Shown here piece by piece: positions 28,798 to 41,031 of a stretch of DNA of 56,000 bases. This DNA is from an uncultured SAR86 cluster bacterium (GTDB lineage Bacteria; Pseudomonadota; Gammaproteobacteria; Magnimaribacterales; TMED112). The notes below the pieces were generated by a model that worked only from the letters and a program-made list of their open reading frames with translations, was not told the DNA's origin and made no database searches. Numbering within the stretch: position 1 is the first letter of the stretch; each line of letters begins with the position of its first letter. The position numbers and the translations under genes are program-made. The stretch covers positions 1 to 56,000 of the forward strand of contig CACEYZ010000004.1 of NCBI GenBank assembly GCA_902563885.1, written 5' to 3'.

Positions 28798-28826
28798 ATT
28801 TTAGGGCTTAAGATATGTGCTGTCAA
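28798..28826 (-). promoter_or_regulatory. Sigma-70-type promoter for the S10 operon
   Basis: On the minus strand TTGACA (28826-28821) is followed by a 17-base spacer and TAAAAT (28803-28798). This is a perfect -35 and a 5-of-6 -10 with ideal spacing. The predicted start near 28791 leaves about 20 bases of leader before rpsJ, far too short for the L4-responsive S10 leader known from enteric bacteria. Confidence 0.75.
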
Positions 28827-28835
28827 AGGATTTGA

Positions 28836-30923
28836 CTAATTCTTATTGATTATTTCTTCGGTTAAATTTGAAGGAACTTCTAGATATTTTTGAAACTCCA
28901 TAGTGTATGTTGCTCTTCCTTGTGTTGCAGATCTCAAATCTGTTGCATAACCAAACATTTCTGAAAGGGGAACAAGTGCTTTAATAGCCTTTCCTGAAGG
29001 GATATCTTCCATATTTTGAACCTGTCCTCTTCGTCTATTTAAATCTCCTACTACATCACCCATATAATCTTCAGGAGTTACAACTTCTACATCCATCATT
29101 GGTTCTAGTAGTATAGGTTTTGCCTTCATAGCACCATCTTTAGCTGCCATTGATCCAGCTAATTTAAAAGCCATTTCACTTGAATCGACATCATGATATG
29201 AGCCATCATATAGTGTTACCTTTACTCCTTGAAGTGGATATCCTGCTATAACACCATTTTGAAGTTGTTCTTTAACACCTTTAGAAACTGCAGGAATATA
29301 CTCTTTTGGTATTACTCCCCCTTTAATTTCATCAATAAATTCAAATTCATCTTCGCTAGGCTCCATTCTCATTAGAACGTGCCCATATTGGCCTCTACCA
29401 CCTGACTGTTTTGCATATTTGGCTTCAACTTCGACATTTTGTGTAATTGCTTCTCTATATGCAACTTGAGGCTTCCCTACATTTGCCTCCACACTGAATT
29501 CCCTTTTCATCCTTTCGACCAGAACTTCTAAATGCAATTCTCCCATTCCAGATATTATTGTTTGTCCTGATTCCTCATCTGAACTTACTCTAAAAGAGGG
29601 ATCTTCTTGTGCAAGTTTACCAAGCGCTATTGACATCTTTTCTTGGTCAGGTTTTGATTTTGGCTCGACTGCTAGAGATATTACTGGATCAGGAAATTCC
29701 ATCCTTTCTAGAACAACCAAATTTTTCTCATCTGAAAGTGTATCCCCAGTAGTTACGTTCTTAAGACCTATACATGCAGCAATATCGCCTGCTCTTACCT
29801 CTTTTATTTCTTCTCTGTTGTTAGAGTGCATTTGTACCATTCTTCCAATTCTTTCTTTATCGTCTTTAACTGTATTGATAACACCATCACCTTGAGATAG
29901 AACACCAGAATAGACTCTTACAAAAGTAAGATTGCCTACAAAAGGATCTGTAGCTATTTTAAATGCAAGTGCTGAAAAAGGCTCTTCATCACTTGAACTT
30001 CTTAAGGTGCTTTCCTCTGTTTTAGGGTTTACTCCTTCAATAGCCTTAACTTCATCAGGAGCTGGTAAAAATTCAATAACTGCATCTAAAACTGCTTGAA
30101 CTCCTTTGTTTTTGAATGCTGAGCCGCATAATGCTAAAGTTATCTCGTTTGATAAAACTCTTTCTCTTAGGCCTTTTTTTATTTCTTCCTCTGATAGGTC
30201 TGATGTTTCTAAATATTTTTCCATTAAATCTTCATTTGCTTCTGCAGCTGCTTCAACTAATTCCTCCCTTAGAGACTGGCATTTTGAATTAAGTTCTTCA
30301 GGTATATCTGTATATTCGAAAGAAGATCCCTTATCGGCTTCATTCCAAGTAATTGTTTTCATTTTTATAAGATCTATAACACCTTTAAAATCGTCTTCAG
30401 CTCCAATGTTGTATTGTATAGGAACAACAGTCGCACCTAATCTTTCTCTAATTTGTCCCACAACTCTTTCAAAGTCAGCTCCAGCTCTATCCATTTTGTT
30501 TACAAAAACAATTCGTGGAACCTCATATCTGTTTGCCTGTCTCCAGACTGTTTCAGATTGTGGCTGAACGCCCGAAGATCCACAAAAAACAACAACTGCT
30601 CCATCAAGAACTCTTAATGATCTTTCTACCTCAATAGTAAAATCTACGTGCCCAGGAGTATCAATAATATTTACTCTGTGTTCTTCAAACTGTTGATCCA
30701 TACCTTTCCAAAAGCATGTTGTTGCAGCAGATGTAATGGTTATTCCTCGTTCTTGTTCTTGTTCCATCCAGTCCATAACAGCAGCTCCGTCATGCACTTC
30801 CCCAATTTTGTGTGAAATCCCAGTATAGAAAAGAACTCTTTCAGTTGTAGTTGTCTTACCAGCATCAACATGGGCACAAATTCCTATATTTCTGTAACGG
30901 TTTAAAGGTGTTTTTCTTGCCAT
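28836..30923 (-). CDS. fusA: Translation elongation factor G
   Basis: GTPase that drives ribosomal translocation. G motifs are [15 protein letters not shown] near residue 18, the switch [31 protein letters not shown] and [10 protein letters not shown]. The domain IV loop and the C-terminal domain V are complete, for 695 residues (704 in E. coli). It lies in str-operon order rpsL-rpsG-fusA, 2 bases after rpsG. No tuf gene follows it; the next gene is rpsJ. Confidence 0.98.
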   Translation of the reverse strand: MARKTPLNRYRNIGICAHVDAGKTTTTERVLFYTGISHKIGEVHDGAAVMDWMEQEQERGITITSAATTCFWKGMDQQFEEHRVNIIDTPGHVDFTIEVERSLRVLDGAVVVFCGSSGVQPQSETVWRQANRYEVPRIVFVNKMDRAGADFERVVGQIRERLGATVVPIQYNIGAEDDFKGVIDLIKMKTITWNEADKGSSFEYTDIPEELNSKCQSLREELVEAAAEANEDLMEKYLETSDLSEEEIKKGLRERVLSNEITLALCGSAFKNKGVQAVLDAVIEFLPAPDEVKAIEGVNPKTEESTLRSSSDEEPFSALAFKIATDPFVGNLTFVRVYSGVLSQGDGVINTVKDDKERIGRMVQMHSNNREEIKEVRAGDIAACIGLKNVTTGDTLSDEKNLVVLERMEFPDPVISLAVEPKSKPDQEKMSIALGKLAQEDPSFRVSSDEESGQTIISGMGELHLEVLVERMKREFSVEANVGKPQVAYREAITQNVEVEAKYAKQSGGRGQYGHVLMRMEPSEDEFEFIDEIKGGVIPKEYIPAVSKGVKEQLQNGVIAGYPLQGVKVTLYDGSYHDVDSSEMAFKLAGSMAAKDGAMKAKPILLEPMMDVEVVTPEDYMGDVVGDLNRRRGQVQNMEDIPSGKAIKALVPLSEMFGYATDLRSATQGRATYTMEFQKYLEVPSNLTEEIINKN

Positions 30924-30925
30924 TT

Positions 30926-31396
30926 TTAAAATCTGAAATGTGAAAAAGCTTTATTTGCTTCAGCCATTTTATGCATATCCTCTTTCTTTTTTACTGCTGC
31001 TCCTTTTCCATCCATTGCTTCTTTTAACTCAGCAGCTAATCTTGCAGGCATTGATTTTTCTTTTCTTTTTCTAGCTGCTTCAACTAACCATCTCATCGCT
31101 AATGCAGTTCTTCTTTTTGCTCTAACTTCAACAGGAACTTGATATGTAGCTCCTCCAATTCTTCTAGATCTAACTTCAACAACCGGTGCTACTTGGTCTA
31201 AAACTTTTTTAAATACATCAACTGGACTTTCTTTTTGTACTGACTTTTCTAACTCATCAAATGCACCGTAAACAATTTTTTCAGCAATTGACTTCTTCCC
31301 ATCAACCATAAGTTGATTCATAAATTTAGCTACAAGCTCACTCTCGTATTTTGAATCTGGAATTATTTTTCTTTTTGGAGCTGCTCTTCTTCTCAT
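30926..31396 (-). CDS. rpsG: 30S ribosomal protein S7
   Basis: Organises the 3' domain of 16S rRNA. The 156 residues start [19 protein letters not shown] and include [20 protein letters not shown] and [17 protein letters not shown]. The C-terminus [11 protein letters not shown] matches the short form of the family. The start overlaps the rpsL stop by 4 bases. Confidence 0.98.
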   Translation of the reverse strand: MRRRAAPKRKIIPDSKYESELVAKFMNQLMVDGKKSIAEKIVYGAFDELEKSVQKESPVDVFKKVLDQVAPVVEVRSRRIGGATYQVPVEVRAKRRTALAMRWLVEAARKRKEKSMPARLAAELKEAMDGKGAAVKKKEDMHKMAEANKAFSHFRF

Positions 31397-31767
31397 TTTT
31401 TAGATTTCTTAGCTCCATATTTGGATCTACCCTGCTTTCTATCTGCAACTCCTGAAGTATCTAGAGCGCCTCGCACAGTGTGATATCTTACACCTGGTAA
31501 ATCTTTTACTCTTCCACCCCTTATAAGAACTACTGAGTGTTCTTGAAGATTATGACCTTCACCTCCAATGTAAGATGTAACTTCAAATTTCGAGGTAAGT
31601 TTAACTCTGCAAACTTTTCTTAAAGCAGAATTAGGTTTCTTTGGGGTTGTTGTATAAACACGTGTACAAACCCCTCTTCTTTGTGGACAATTTTTAAGTG
31701 CAGGAACATCACTCTTAGCACGCTTAGTTTTTCGTGGTTTCCTTACTAATTGATTTATCGTAGCCAT
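31393..31767 (-). CDS. rpsL: 30S ribosomal protein S12
   Basis: Decoding-centre protein and target of streptomycin-resistance changes. The 124 residues include [39 protein letters not shown] and [18 protein letters not shown]. The Lys of [10 protein letters not shown] and the segment [11 protein letters not shown] are those of streptomycin-sensitive S12. It lies 44 bases after rpoC, and that gap contains a good promoter (31780-31808). Confidence 0.98.
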   Translation of the reverse strand: MATINQLVRKPRKTKRAKSDVPALKNCPQRRGVCTRVYTTTPKKPNSALRKVCRVKLTSKFEVTSYIGGEGHNLQEHSVVLIRGGRVKDLPGVRYHTVRGALDTSGVADRKQGRSKYGAKKSKK

Positions 31768-31779
31768 ATCAAAAGGAGA

Positions 31780-31808
31780 ATAATATAGCAGTGAATATCA
31801 TCGGTCAA
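31780..31808 (-). promoter_or_regulatory. Sigma-70-type promoter before rpsL
   Basis: On the minus strand TTGACC (31808-31803), a 17-base spacer and TATTAT (31785-31780) form a 5-of-6 and 5-of-6 match. The -35 begins 3 bases after the rpoC stop codon. The predicted start near 31773 is only about 6 bases before the rpsL ATG, and there is no Shine-Dalgarno sequence. Confidence 0.7.
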
Positions 31809-31811
31809 TAT

Positions 31812-34800
31812 TTACTGAAAGCTCTCTAGAAGTTCTTTTTTCAGTGCTTCTTCAATATCTTGTATTTCTTCTGAAGATACACTTGCTTTTTGATTAGCTG
31901 CAAACCCTGTTCCAGCAGGAATTAATCTGCCAACAACTACATTTTCTTTTAACCCTTTTAAGATATCTTTTCTGCTTGTGACAGCCGCTTCTGTTAAAAC
32001 TCTTGTAGTTTCCTGGAAAGAGGCTGCTGAGATAAACGAATCAGTCGATAACGCTGCTTTTGTTATCCCAAGAAGCATTCTCTCAAATTTAACAGGCTTC
32101 TTACTTGAGTCCTCTAAAGTTTTATTTTCAGCTCTTACCTTTGCAATTTCTAAGACATCCCCTTCAATAAAATTGCTATCTCCTGAATCAATAACTGTAA
32201 CTTTCTTCAGCATTTGTCTTGTTATTACTTCTATATGTTTGTCGTTAATAACAACGCCTTGCAATCTGTACACATCCTGAACTTCAGATATTAAATGTTT
32301 AGCTAATTCTTCAACACCATGTAAATGCAATAAGCTGTGTGTATCAGTAGGTCCGTAACAAAGAATATCACCTCTTTGAACATTGTCTCCTTCTAAGAAA
32401 GAAACAGCTCTATATTTATGAACCATAACTTCCCACGGCTCACCTTTTTCTGGTGTAATCACAAGTCTTTTTCGTCCCTTAGTTTCTTTGCCGTATGAAA
32501 GTACTCCAGAAAGTTCAGAATAAATTGCACCATCTTTAGGTTTTCTTGCCTCAAATAAATCTGCAACTCTTGGCAGCCCACCTGTAATATCTTTAGTTTT
32601 TGTTCCTTCGACAGGTACTCTAGCTATAAATTCTCCCTTAGAAACTTTATTATTGTTGTTTTTCATCAAAATTGATTTTGAAGGAAGTGTGTAAGTTGCA
32701 AGAGCTTTTTTCTTATCATTGAGCACGCTAATTGTTGGTGTCATTCCTTTTCCTTTTAGTGGTCTTTCATTAATATCAATAACTTCTCTCTTAGTTGATC
32801 CTGTCAATTCATCAATATCAACTTTCATAGTTACATCTTCTGTTAAATCAGCAAAAACAATTGTTCCCTCTTGCTCTGAAATAATAGGTAGAGTAAGAGG
32901 ATCCCACTTTGCAATAAGCGTTCCAGGCTCGACCTTTGTATTGTTTATGTGAAGAATTTCTGCTCCGTAAGGAATTGAATATTTTTCAAGAAGATTTTCA
33001 TCGTCATCTTGTATAGTTAAATGAGCGTTTCTAGAGATAACAATTGCTTCTCCATTTTTCTTTTCAACAGTCTTAAGTGATGCATCAAAAACTATTTTTC
33101 CACCACGAAGTGTTGTTATTGAATCGTCTTCAGCTGAACCTGAAGCGGCACCACCTATGTGGAATGTCCTCATTGTAAGTTGTGTACCAGGCTCTCCAAT
33201 TGATTGTGCTGCTACAACTCCTACAGACTCACCTACATGAACTAAGTGTCCACGAGCTAAATCTCTCCCATAGCATTTTGCGCACAAACCTAGAGATGCT
33301 TCACAAGTAATTGGTGAGCGAATTTTTACTTTCTTGATCCCTGAATTCTGCACTACCTCTGCTGACTCTTCATCAAATAAATGTCCTTTTTCAAATAAAA
33401 CTTTCCCATCTTTTTTAATATCCTCTTGTAAAACCCTGCCAAGAATTCTTTCTGAAATGGTTTGAATCACAGAAGCACCATCAATAATAGCCTCAACTGT
33501 GATTCCTTCAGTAGTTTCACAATCATCAGTTGTTATTACGACATCTTGCGATACATCTACTAGTCTTCTTGTAAGATATCCAGAGTTAGCTGTTTTAAGA
33601 GCAGTGTCTGCAAGACCTTTTCGTGCACCATGTGTTGAAGTAAAGTATTCAAGCATCGATAGGCCTTCTCTAAAGTTTGATGTAATTGCACTCTCAATAA
33701 TACTCCCGTCAGGTTTGGACATAAGACCTCTCATTCCAGCTAACTGTCGTATTTGTGCCGCGGAACCTCTTGCTCCAGAATCTGCATACATAAATACACT
33801 ATTAAATGACGGAATTACTTCCTCATTACCATTTTTATCAACCTCTACTTTATCGCCAAGAGCTTTCATCATTGAAGATGCAACCTTTTCATTAGTCCTT
33901 GACCAGATATCAATAATTTTGTTGTATTTCTCTCCTTTTGTTAGAAGTCCTGATTCAAACTGTTGCTCAATGTTTTTAACTTCTGATTCTGCTTTAGAGA
34001 TAATTTCATTTTTATCATCTGGTATCTCAAAGTCATTTACACCAATTGAAGCTCCAGAAGTAGTTGAATATTCAAACCCTAGATACATCAAGTTATCAGC
34101 AAATAGAACAGATTCTTTTAGACCAAAATCTCTATAAACCTTATAGATAAGCTTAAGAATATCTTTTTTCTTGAATGTTTTATTTACTTCTTCAAAATCT
34201 AATTCCTGCGGCATGATTTCAAAAAATAAGCATCTTCCAACTGTAGTTGAGACAATTTTTGAACCATCAGCTTTTTTAATTCGTACATTTACTCTTGAAT
34301 GAAGACCTACTTGTTTCTCTAAATATGCTCTTTTAACCTCATGAACATCAACAAATGTCCTTGTCTTTTCTTCTACATCTTTATCCTCTTTAGTTAAGTA
34401 ATAAACCCCTAAAACTACATCTTGGTTTGGTTGTATTATTGGTTCTCCACTAGCAGGTGAAAGTATGTTGTTTGTTGACATCATTAATGCCCTTGCCTCT
34501 AGTTGAGCTTCTAAGGACAAAGGAACATGTACAGCCATTTGATCTCCATCAAAGTCTGCATTAAATGCAACACATACAAGAGGATGCAATTGAATTGCCT
34601 TGCCCTCAATAAGAATTGGCTCAAATGCTTGAATACCAAGCCTATGTAAAGTTGGAGCTCTGTTTAATAGCACAGGATGTTCCCTTATCACTTCATCTAA
34701 ACAATCCCAAACCTCTGGTGCTTCCTCTTCAACTAATTGTTTTGAAGCTTTTATTGTCACTGTTATGCCCTTTTGTTCTAATCTGTTTAATATGAAAGGC

Positions 34801-35930
34801 TTGAAGAGCTCAAGTGCCATTTTTTTTGGCAGCCCACATTGATGTAATTTTAAGGTCGGCCCTGAAACGATTACTGAACGTCCAGAATAATCAACTCTCT
34901 TACCTAATAGATTCTGACGAAATCTTCCTTGTTTGCCTTTAATCATATCTGCAAGAGATTTTAATGGTCTTTTGTTTGTTCCAAGAATAGCTCTACCTCT
35001 TCTTCCATTATCAAGCAAAGCATCAACTGACTCTTGCAGCATTCTTTTTTCATTTCTAACAATTATTTCTGGAGCTCCTAGTTCAAGAAGTCTCTTTAAT
35101 CTATTATTTCTATTAATTACTCTTCTGTATAAATCATTTAAGTCAGATGTTGCAAATCTTCCACCATCTAATGGAACTAATGGTCTTAGGTCTGGAGGTA
35201 AAATTGGTAAAACATTCATTATCATCCATTCAGGTTTTTGGCCACTTTCTTTAAAAGCCTCCATCAATTTCAATCTTTTTTGAAGTTTCTTAATCTTTGT
35301 CTCTGAACCACTTGTGTTTAATTCTTCTTTGATAATTTGTGTTTCTTTTTCCATATCTACGTCAGTGAGTAGAATTTGAATAGCTTCTGCACCCATAAGT
35401 GCTGTAAAGTCGTCATCATATTCATCTAAAGCTTCGGAGTATTCCTCTTCAGTGAGAAGTTGTCCTTTTGTGAGATCAGTTATCCCTGCCTCAACAACAA
35501 CATAACTTTCATAATAAAGAACTCTTTCTATTTCTCTTAGAGTCATATCAAGAAAGAGACCTATTCGAGATGGTAGAGATTTTAAGAACCAAATATGAGC
35601 AACAGGAGAGGCTAGCTCAATATGTCCCATTCTCTCACGTCTTACTTTTGTTGCTGTTACTTCTACACCACATTTTTCACAAATTACACCTCTATGTTTT
35701 CTTCTTTTATATTTTCCACATAGACATTCAAAATCTTTGACAGGCCCAAATATCCTTGCACAAAAAAGACCATCTCTTTCAGGTTTGAAGGTTCTATAAT
35801 TTATGGTCTCTGGTTTTTTTACTTCACCCCAAGACCAAGATCTGATCATTTGCGGTGAAGCTAAACCACAAGATATTAGATCAAAATTTCTTTTTGAACT
35901 TTTATTAATATTTTTAATTATGTCTTGCAT
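31812..35930 (-). CDS. rpoC: DNA-directed RNA polymerase subunit beta'
   Basis: Largest polymerase subunit, with the catalytic site. The N-terminal zinc ribbon has C69, C71, C84 and C87 in [20 protein letters not shown]. The catalytic loop [16 protein letters not shown] lies near residue 460, and the second zinc site is in [20 protein letters not shown]. The open frame begins 14 codons earlier, but the ATG at 35930 has a GAGG Shine-Dalgarno and aligns with the family N-terminus (1372 residues). It begins one base after the rpoB stop. Confidence 0.98.
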   Translation of the reverse strand: MQDIIKNINKSSKRNFDLISCGLASPQMIRSWSWGEVKKPETINYRTFKPERDGLFCARIFGPVKDFECLCGKYKRRKHRGVICEKCGVEVTATKVRRERMGHIELASPVAHIWFLKSLPSRIGLFLDMTLREIERVLYYESYVVVEAGITDLTKGQLLTEEEYSEALDEYDDDFTALMGAEAIQILLTDVDMEKETQIIKEELNTSGSETKIKKLQKRLKLMEAFKESGQKPEWMIMNVLPILPPDLRPLVPLDGGRFATSDLNDLYRRVINRNNRLKRLLELGAPEIIVRNEKRMLQESVDALLDNGRRGRAILGTNKRPLKSLADMIKGKQGRFRQNLLGKRVDYSGRSVIVSGPTLKLHQCGLPKKMALELFKPFILNRLEQKGITVTIKASKQLVEEEAPEVWDCLDEVIREHPVLLNRAPTLHRLGIQAFEPILIEGKAIQLHPLVCVAFNADFDGDQMAVHVPLSLEAQLEARALMMSTNNILSPASGEPIIQPNQDVVLGVYYLTKEDKDVEEKTRTFVDVHEVKRAYLEKQVGLHSRVNVRIKKADGSKIVSTTVGRCLFFEIMPQELDFEEVNKTFKKKDILKLIYKVYRDFGLKESVLFADNLMYLGFEYSTTSGASIGVNDFEIPDDKNEIISKAESEVKNIEQQFESGLLTKGEKYNKIIDIWSRTNEKVASSMMKALGDKVEVDKNGNEEVIPSFNSVFMYADSGARGSAAQIRQLAGMRGLMSKPDGSIIESAITSNFREGLSMLEYFTSTHGARKGLADTALKTANSGYLTRRLVDVSQDVVITTDDCETTEGITVEAIIDGASVIQTISERILGRVLQEDIKKDGKVLFEKGHLFDEESAEVVQNSGIKKVKIRSPITCEASLGLCAKCYGRDLARGHLVHVGESVGVVAAQSIGEPGTQLTMRTFHIGGAASGSAEDDSITTLRGGKIVFDASLKTVEKKNGEAIVISRNAHLTIQDDDENLLEKYSIPYGAEILHINNTKVEPGTLIAKWDPLTLPIISEQEGTIVFADLTEDVTMKVDIDELTGSTKREVIDINERPLKGKGMTPTISVLNDKKKALATYTLPSKSILMKNNNNKVSKGEFIARVPVEGTKTKDITGGLPRVADLFEARKPKDGAIYSELSGVLSYGKETKGRKRLVITPEKGEPWEVMVHKYRAVSFLEGDNVQRGDILCYGPTDTHSLLHLHGVEELAKHLISEVQDVYRLQGVVINDKHIEVITRQMLKKVTVIDSGDSNFIEGDVLEIAKVRAENKTLEDSSKKPVKFERMLLGITKAALSTDSFISAASFQETTRVLTEAAVTSRKDILKGLKENVVVGRLIPAGTGFAANQKASVSSEEIQDIEEALKKELLESFQ

Positions 35931-35931
35931 G

Positions 35932-38900
35932 TTATTCCTCTGATGAGTCCTCCAACTCAAGATTAAGGCCAAGAGCCTTGATTTCTTTACTTAAAACGTT
36001 AAACGATTCTGGTACACCTGAATCAACCTCATAGTTACCGTCTACAATATTTTTATAAACTTTTGATCTTCCAATTATGTCATCAGATTTAACTGTTAAC
36101 ATTTCTTGCAGAGTATAGGCAGCACCATAAGCCTCAAGAGCCCAAACTTCCATTTCCCCAAACCTTTGTCCACCAAATTGAGCTTTTCCTCCCAAAGGTT
36201 GTTGTGTAACTAGACTATATGAACCTGTAGATCTGGCATGCATCTTGTCATCGATTAGATGATTAAGTTTCAACATATACATATAACCAACGGTGACTGG
36301 CCTATCAAATTTTTCACCTGTTCGTCCGTCATATAAATCAAATTGGCCACTTTCAGGTAGTCCAGCATATTTAAGAAGTTCTTTTATTTGGTGTTCATTT
36401 GCTCCATCAAAAACTGGTGTTGCAAATGGAACTCCATCTTTCAAGTTTTCTGAAAGTTCCTTAAGCTCAATATCTTTCATTGAACCAACATCATCTTTAG
36501 TTCTAGGTCCAAAAGAATATATATCATTCAAAACTTTTTTAACTTTATCTAATTTTTCTTTGTTTTTTAGCATTTTATCAATGAGGTTACCAAGACCTTT
36601 TGAAGCAAGCCCTAAGTGCGTCTCTAAAATCTGGCCCACATTCATTCTTGACGGCACTCCAAGCGGATTCAGAATTACATCTACTGGTTCACCATTTTCA
36701 TCGTAAGGCATATCCTCAACTGGAACAATGCTTGAAATAACACCTTTATTACCATGTCTTCCAGCAAGCTTATCGCCTGCTTGTATTTTTCTTTTTACAG
36801 CTAAATAAACCTTAATAACAGAAAGTACACCTGGAGCCAAATCATTTCCACCAGCAACTTTTTGCTTAAAGATATTCATTTTTTCTTTATTTTCAGCTTG
36901 GTATTTTTTGAATTGATCCGAAACATTTTTTTGAAGTTCTGTAATTTTTTTATTGGTTATTTTTATTTTTAGAATGGCTGCTAAATCCATTTCTTCCAAA
37001 GACTCTTGAGTTAATTTCCCTTTTGCTTTAATTAAATTCTCTCTCTTTAAAGCTTGAATGATTGTATTTTTAAGTGAATTAGTAACAATTCGCATTTCAT
37101 CATCTAAATCTTTGCTAAATTCAGACATCATTAAATCTTCATTACTTTTAGCACGCGGATTTTTATCAACTCCATCTCGTGTGAAGATTTGAACATCAAT
37201 GACTGTTCCACTTACACTAGAAGGCACTCTCAATGAAGTGTCTTTAATATCTGATGCCTTCTCTCCAAATATAGCTTTAAGTAATTTTTCTTCAGGTGAG
37301 AGTTGTGTTTCACCTTTTGGAGTGACTTTCCCAACTAAAATATCTCCAGCTTCTACTTTTGCTCCAACATAAACAATTCCATTTTCATCTAATTTTGATA
37401 AAGCTGATTCGCTTACTCCTGGGATATCTGAAGTAATTTCTTCCATACCAAGTTTTGTATCTCTTGTTGTACAAGTGAGTTCTTGGATATGAATGCTTGT
37501 AAGTCTATCTTCTTGAACGACCCTTTCTGAAACTAGAATAGAATCCTCATAATTAAATCCATTCCATGGCATGAAAGCTATTCTCATATTCTGTCCAATT
37601 GCTAACTCTCCAAGATCTATTGATGGCCCGTCAGCTATAATGTCACCTGCTTTTACAACATCTCCTTTTTTAACAAGCGGTCTTTGATTTATACATGTGT
37701 TTTGGTTAGATCTTGTATATTTAACGAGATTATATATATCAACACTTACACTATCTCCACTAGAAACTTTTATAACTATTCTTCCACCATCAACTGAGTC
37801 AACAACTCCAGAGTTATTTGCAACAACACATACACCTGAATCTCTTGCAACTTGTCTTTCTAAACCAGTTCCCACCAAAGGTTTTTGAGGAATAAGTGTA
37901 GGTACTGCCTGTCTCATCATGTTTGATCCCATTAGTGCTCTGTTGGCATCGTTATTTTCTAAAAATGGTATAAGTGATGCAGCAACAGATAGGACTTGTT
38001 TTGGTGATACATCCATTAATGTAATCATTCCAACGCTTGTTAAGCTTGTTTCACCTTGATGTCTTGCTGTTACAAAATCTGATGTAAATTTTCCTTTTTT
38101 GTCGAGCTCAACATTTGCCTGCGCAATATAGTGATTACTCTCCATTATTGGTGATAGATAAATTATCTCATCAGTGACCTTTCCTTCTTTTACAACTCTA
38201 TATGGAGTTTCAATAAAACCATATTTATCAGTCCTTGCGTAAGACGATAAAGAATTAATAAGTCCAATATTAGGACCTTCAGGAGTTTCTATTGGACAAA
38301 CTCTACCATAATGTGTTGGATGAACATCTCGCACCTCAAAACCCGCTCTTTCTCTTGATAATCCACCAGGACCTAAAGCTGAAACTCTTCTTTTATGTGT
38401 AATTTCCGATAAAGGATTATTTTGATCCATAAATTGAGATAACTGACTTGAACCAAAAAATTCCTTAAATGCTGCAGTTATAGGCTTAGCATTTATAAGA
38501 TCTGAAGGTTTATAGCCCTCAGTTTCAGCCATTCCTAATCTATCTTTTACAGCCCTCTCAACTCTTACAAGGGCAATTCTTAATTGATTAGCTGTCATCT
38601 CTCCAACAGATCTAATTCTTCTGTTACCTAAATGATCAATATCATCCACAGTATCTTTACCATTTCTTATATCAACTAGTTTCTTAAGAACAGCAATAAT
38701 ATCCTCTTTTGTTAGAACATGAACATCCGACCTATCCTCAATTTTTAATCTCCAATTTAATTTCATCCTTCCAACATCTGATAAGTCATATCTATCCTCA
38801 GAAAAGAAAAGGTTATTAAATAAAACTTCGGTTGATTCTTTCGTCGGAGGCTCTCCAGGTCGTAACATTCTATAAATATCAACTAGTGCTTCAAGTCTAT

Positions 38901-39984
38901 TAGTGCTTGGATCATTTCTTAATGTATCAGCAATATATGACCCACTGTCGATACTATTTATATATAGAATTTTGAAACTAAAATCACTTTCAATTAATTT
39001 CTTTAATATTGTTTTATCAAGTTTTGTATTTGCTGTAACGAGGACCTCTCCTGATTCTTTGTCAATGATGTCTTCTGCAACTGTTTGATCTAAAAAATTA
39101 TCAAAGTCGATTTCAAGACTTTTATTTTTTTGTTTTTCAAGCTCATTTGCAACTCTTGCGTTTATTCTTTTTCCTGACACAACTTCTAAACTTCCAACTT
39201 TGAGATCAAAGTCAAAAGCCTTTCCTTTGAAATTTTCAGGATCAACATTTAAATAAATTTTCTTATTTTTTATTTCCACATCAAGGGACTCATAAAAAGC
39301 ATTTAAGATCTCAATATCTGAGAGGTCTAAAGCTTTTAATATTGCTGTAGCAGGAAATTTTCTTTTTCTATCAATTCGAGCGTAAATTAGATCTTTAGCA
39401 TCAAATTCATAATCCAACCAGGAACCTCTGTAAGGTATTATTCTTGCTGCGTATAGTACTTTTCCAGAAGCATGTGTTTTACCTTTATCATGATCAAAGA
39501 ACACACCTGGAGATCTATGTAATTGAGATACCACAACTCTTTCAGTTCCATTCACAACAAAACTTCCATCTCTTGTCATGAGAGGAATTTCACCTAGAAA
39601 AACACGGTCAGGACTTATTCCTTTTTCTTTAACAGTTTTATATTGTGTATTTTTATCCATTAACCTTAGTTGAAGGTTTACATGTAATTTTGCTGCGTAA
39701 GATATACTTTTTAACCTGCATTCTTCAGGAGTATATAAACAATCTTCGAGCTCATAACTGACATAATCGAGCGCAGCATTTTGGGAAGCACTATTGATGG
39801 GAAATATTGATCTAAAGACTTCTTCTAAACCTTTATTATCTCTTTTATCAGGATCGCTTGAGGCTTGTAAAAAATCACGATAAGAATCAGTTTGTGTCTT
39901 AACAAGATATGGCAACTCCATGACATCAGGGAGTGTCCCGAATTGTCTTCTAATTCGTTTTTTCTCAGTAAAAGAGTATGTCAT
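35932..39984 (-). CDS. rpoB: DNA-directed RNA polymerase subunit beta
   Basis: Second-largest polymerase subunit. Key segments are [20 protein letters not shown] at the start, the rifampicin region [20 protein letters not shown] and [27 protein letters not shown]-type [15 protein letters not shown], and the C-terminal [19 protein letters not shown]. The rifampicin region shows the usual sensitive-type residues. 1350 residues is normal (1342 in E. coli). It lies 38 bases after rplL with no obvious attenuator hairpin. Confidence 0.98.
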   Translation of the reverse strand: MTYSFTEKKRIRRQFGTLPDVMELPYLVKTQTDSYRDFLQASSDPDKRDNKGLEEVFRSIFPINSASQNAALDYVSYELEDCLYTPEECRLKSISYAAKLHVNLQLRLMDKNTQYKTVKEKGISPDRVFLGEIPLMTRDGSFVVNGTERVVVSQLHRSPGVFFDHDKGKTHASGKVLYAARIIPYRGSWLDYEFDAKDLIYARIDRKRKFPATAILKALDLSDIEILNAFYESLDVEIKNKKIYLNVDPENFKGKAFDFDLKVGSLEVVSGKRINARVANELEKQKNKSLEIDFDNFLDQTVAEDIIDKESGEVLVTANTKLDKTILKKLIESDFSFKILYINSIDSGSYIADTLRNDPSTNRLEALVDIYRMLRPGEPPTKESTEVLFNNLFFSEDRYDLSDVGRMKLNWRLKIEDRSDVHVLTKEDIIAVLKKLVDIRNGKDTVDDIDHLGNRRIRSVGEMTANQLRIALVRVERAVKDRLGMAETEGYKPSDLINAKPITAAFKEFFGSSQLSQFMDQNNPLSEITHKRRVSALGPGGLSRERAGFEVRDVHPTHYGRVCPIETPEGPNIGLINSLSSYARTDKYGFIETPYRVVKEGKVTDEIIYLSPIMESNHYIAQANVELDKKGKFTSDFVTARHQGETSLTSVGMITLMDVSPKQVLSVAASLIPFLENNDANRALMGSNMMRQAVPTLIPQKPLVGTGLERQVARDSGVCVVANNSGVVDSVDGGRIVIKVSSGDSVSVDIYNLVKYTRSNQNTCINQRPLVKKGDVVKAGDIIADGPSIDLGELAIGQNMRIAFMPWNGFNYEDSILVSERVVQEDRLTSIHIQELTCTTRDTKLGMEEITSDIPGVSESALSKLDENGIVYVGAKVEAGDILVGKVTPKGETQLSPEEKLLKAIFGEKASDIKDTSLRVPSSVSGTVIDVQIFTRDGVDKNPRAKSNEDLMMSEFSKDLDDEMRIVTNSLKNTIIQALKRENLIKAKGKLTQESLEEMDLAAILKIKITNKKITELQKNVSDQFKKYQAENKEKMNIFKQKVAGGNDLAPGVLSVIKVYLAVKRKIQAGDKLAGRHGNKGVISSIVPVEDMPYDENGEPVDVILNPLGVPSRMNVGQILETHLGLASKGLGNLIDKMLKNKEKLDKVKKVLNDIYSFGPRTKDDVGSMKDIELKELSENLKDGVPFATPVFDGANEHQIKELLKYAGLPESGQFDLYDGRTGEKFDRPVTVGYMYMLKLNHLIDDKMHARSTGSYSLVTQQPLGGKAQFGGQRFGEMEVWALEAYGAAYTLQEMLTVKSDDIIGRSKVYKNIVDGNYEVDSGVPESFNVLSKEIKALGLNLELEDSSEE

Positions 39985-40022
39985 TAATTATTTATAGGGC
40001 CTTACAATTTTATTATATAAGA

Positions 40023-40412
40023 TTATTTCATTTCTGCTTGAGCTCCTGCTTCTTGCAAAGCAGCAACTAAAGCTTCAGCTTCATCTTTTTTTGCTCCTTC
40101 TTTCACAGTTTTAGGAGCACCATCGACTAAGTCTTTAGCTTCTTTCAGTCCAAGATCTGTAGCTGCTCTAACAGCTTTAATAACTGCTACCTTCTTATCT
40201 CCTGAAGCAGTTAATAAAACATCAAATGAACTTTTTTCTTCAGCGGCTTCACCACCAGCTTCCGCACTTGCACCGCCTGCAGCGACTGCAACTGGAGCTG
40301 CTACTGCTGCAGCTGATACATCAAATTTTTCTTCGATTTCTTTAATAAGATCCACAAGGTCCATTACAGACATTTTGGATATAGATTCTAAAATTTCTTC
40401 TTTCGTTGCCAT
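40023..40412 (-). CDS. rplL: 50S ribosomal protein L7/L12
   Basis: Stalk protein that recruits translational GTPases. The N-terminal dimer domain has [20 protein letters not shown], followed by an Ala/Gly hinge (about residues 33-60) and the C-terminal domain with [20 protein letters not shown] and [14 protein letters not shown]. The 129 residues are slightly longer than in E. coli (121) because of the hinge. It has an AAGGAG Shine-Dalgarno and lies 9 bases after rplJ. Confidence 0.98.
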   Translation of the reverse strand: MATKEEILESISKMSVMDLVDLIKEIEEKFDVSAAAVAAPVAVAAGGASAEAGGEAAEEKSSFDVLLTASGDKKVAVIKAVRAATDLGLKEAKDLVDGAPKTVKEGAKKDEAEALVAALQEAGAQAEMK

Positions 40413-40421
40413 TATATCTCC

Positions 40422-40943
40422 TTAACCTTTTTGCTCTTTAACACCATGAAGGGTTCTTGCAAATTTTGAAGGAATCTCATTCATGAGAGATGCAATTTTA
40501 CCCAAAGGTGCCTTCAAAAGTCCAGCAATTTTTGAAATAGCTTCATTAAATGTTGGTAATGAGGCTAATTTGTCTATTTCTGAGCCTTCGAGATGTACTC
40601 CATCGACTGATAAACCTTTAATTGTTAGGTTTTCGTTCGATTTTGAATATTTTCTAAGAATTTTTGCTGCTGCACCTGGCTCATCATAAGAAAAACCTAA
40701 CATTGTAGGTCCTGTTAGATAGCCATCTAAACCTTCGTATGTTGTTCCTTTGAATGCTAATTTAACCAATGTATTTTTAACTACAACAAATTTCACGTTT
40801 GATTTATGGCCTTCCGATCTGAGTTGATTAGCTTCAGAAACATTTAAACCCCTTGCATCTGCAAGAACTAATGAGCTTGAATCATTTGCAAAACTGCTAA
40901 TGTCCGCTACTATTCTTTTTTTATCATCTACACTTAAAGCCAT
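40422..40943 (-). CDS. rplJ: 50S ribosomal protein L10
   Basis: Anchors L7/L12 dimers on the ribosome and, with them, represses its own mRNA. The 173 residues include DDKKRIVADISSFANDSSSL, VKFVVVKNTLVKLAFKGT and the C-terminal helix that binds L12. An L10-type leader RNA lies just upstream at 40959-41025, so autoregulation is likely. No Shine-Dalgarno sequence is visible before the ATG. Confidence 0.97.
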   Translation of the reverse strand: MALSVDDKKRIVADISSFANDSSSLVLADARGLNVSEANQLRSEGHKSNVKFVVVKNTLVKLAFKGTTYEGLDGYLTGPTMLGFSYDEPGAAAKILRKYSKSNENLTIKGLSVDGVHLEGSEIDKLASLPTFNEAISKIAGLLKAPLGKIASLMNEIPSKFARTLHGVKEQKG

Positions 40944-40958
40944 TTTTTTATTGTTACT

Positions 40959-41025
40959 GAAGACATAAATAGATAATCATTTGATTTATCTATGTAGGAA
41001 ATTAAGCAAAGCACCTACAGTCTTC
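40959..41025 (-). ncRNA. L10 (rplJ) leader, ribosomal-protein autoregulatory RNA
   Basis: On the minus strand GAAGAC (41025-41020) can pair with GTCTTC (40964-40959) to close a three-way junction. Inside it are GTAGG (41018-41014) pairing with CCTAC (40998-40994), with the conserved GTG and CTTAAT bulges that form the L10-binding kink, and TAGATAA (40992-40986) pairing perfectly with TTATCTA (40976-40970). This matches the layout of known L10 leaders, in which the L10-L12 complex binds and blocks translation. Only about 15 bases separate it from rplJ. Confidence 0.82.
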
Positions 41026-41031
41026 GATATC

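Noticed and set aside
31812-35972. The longer rpoC start at 35972.
   Set aside because: It would overlap rpoB by 41 bases and add residues absent from the family; the ATG at 35930 has a Shine-Dalgarno sequence.
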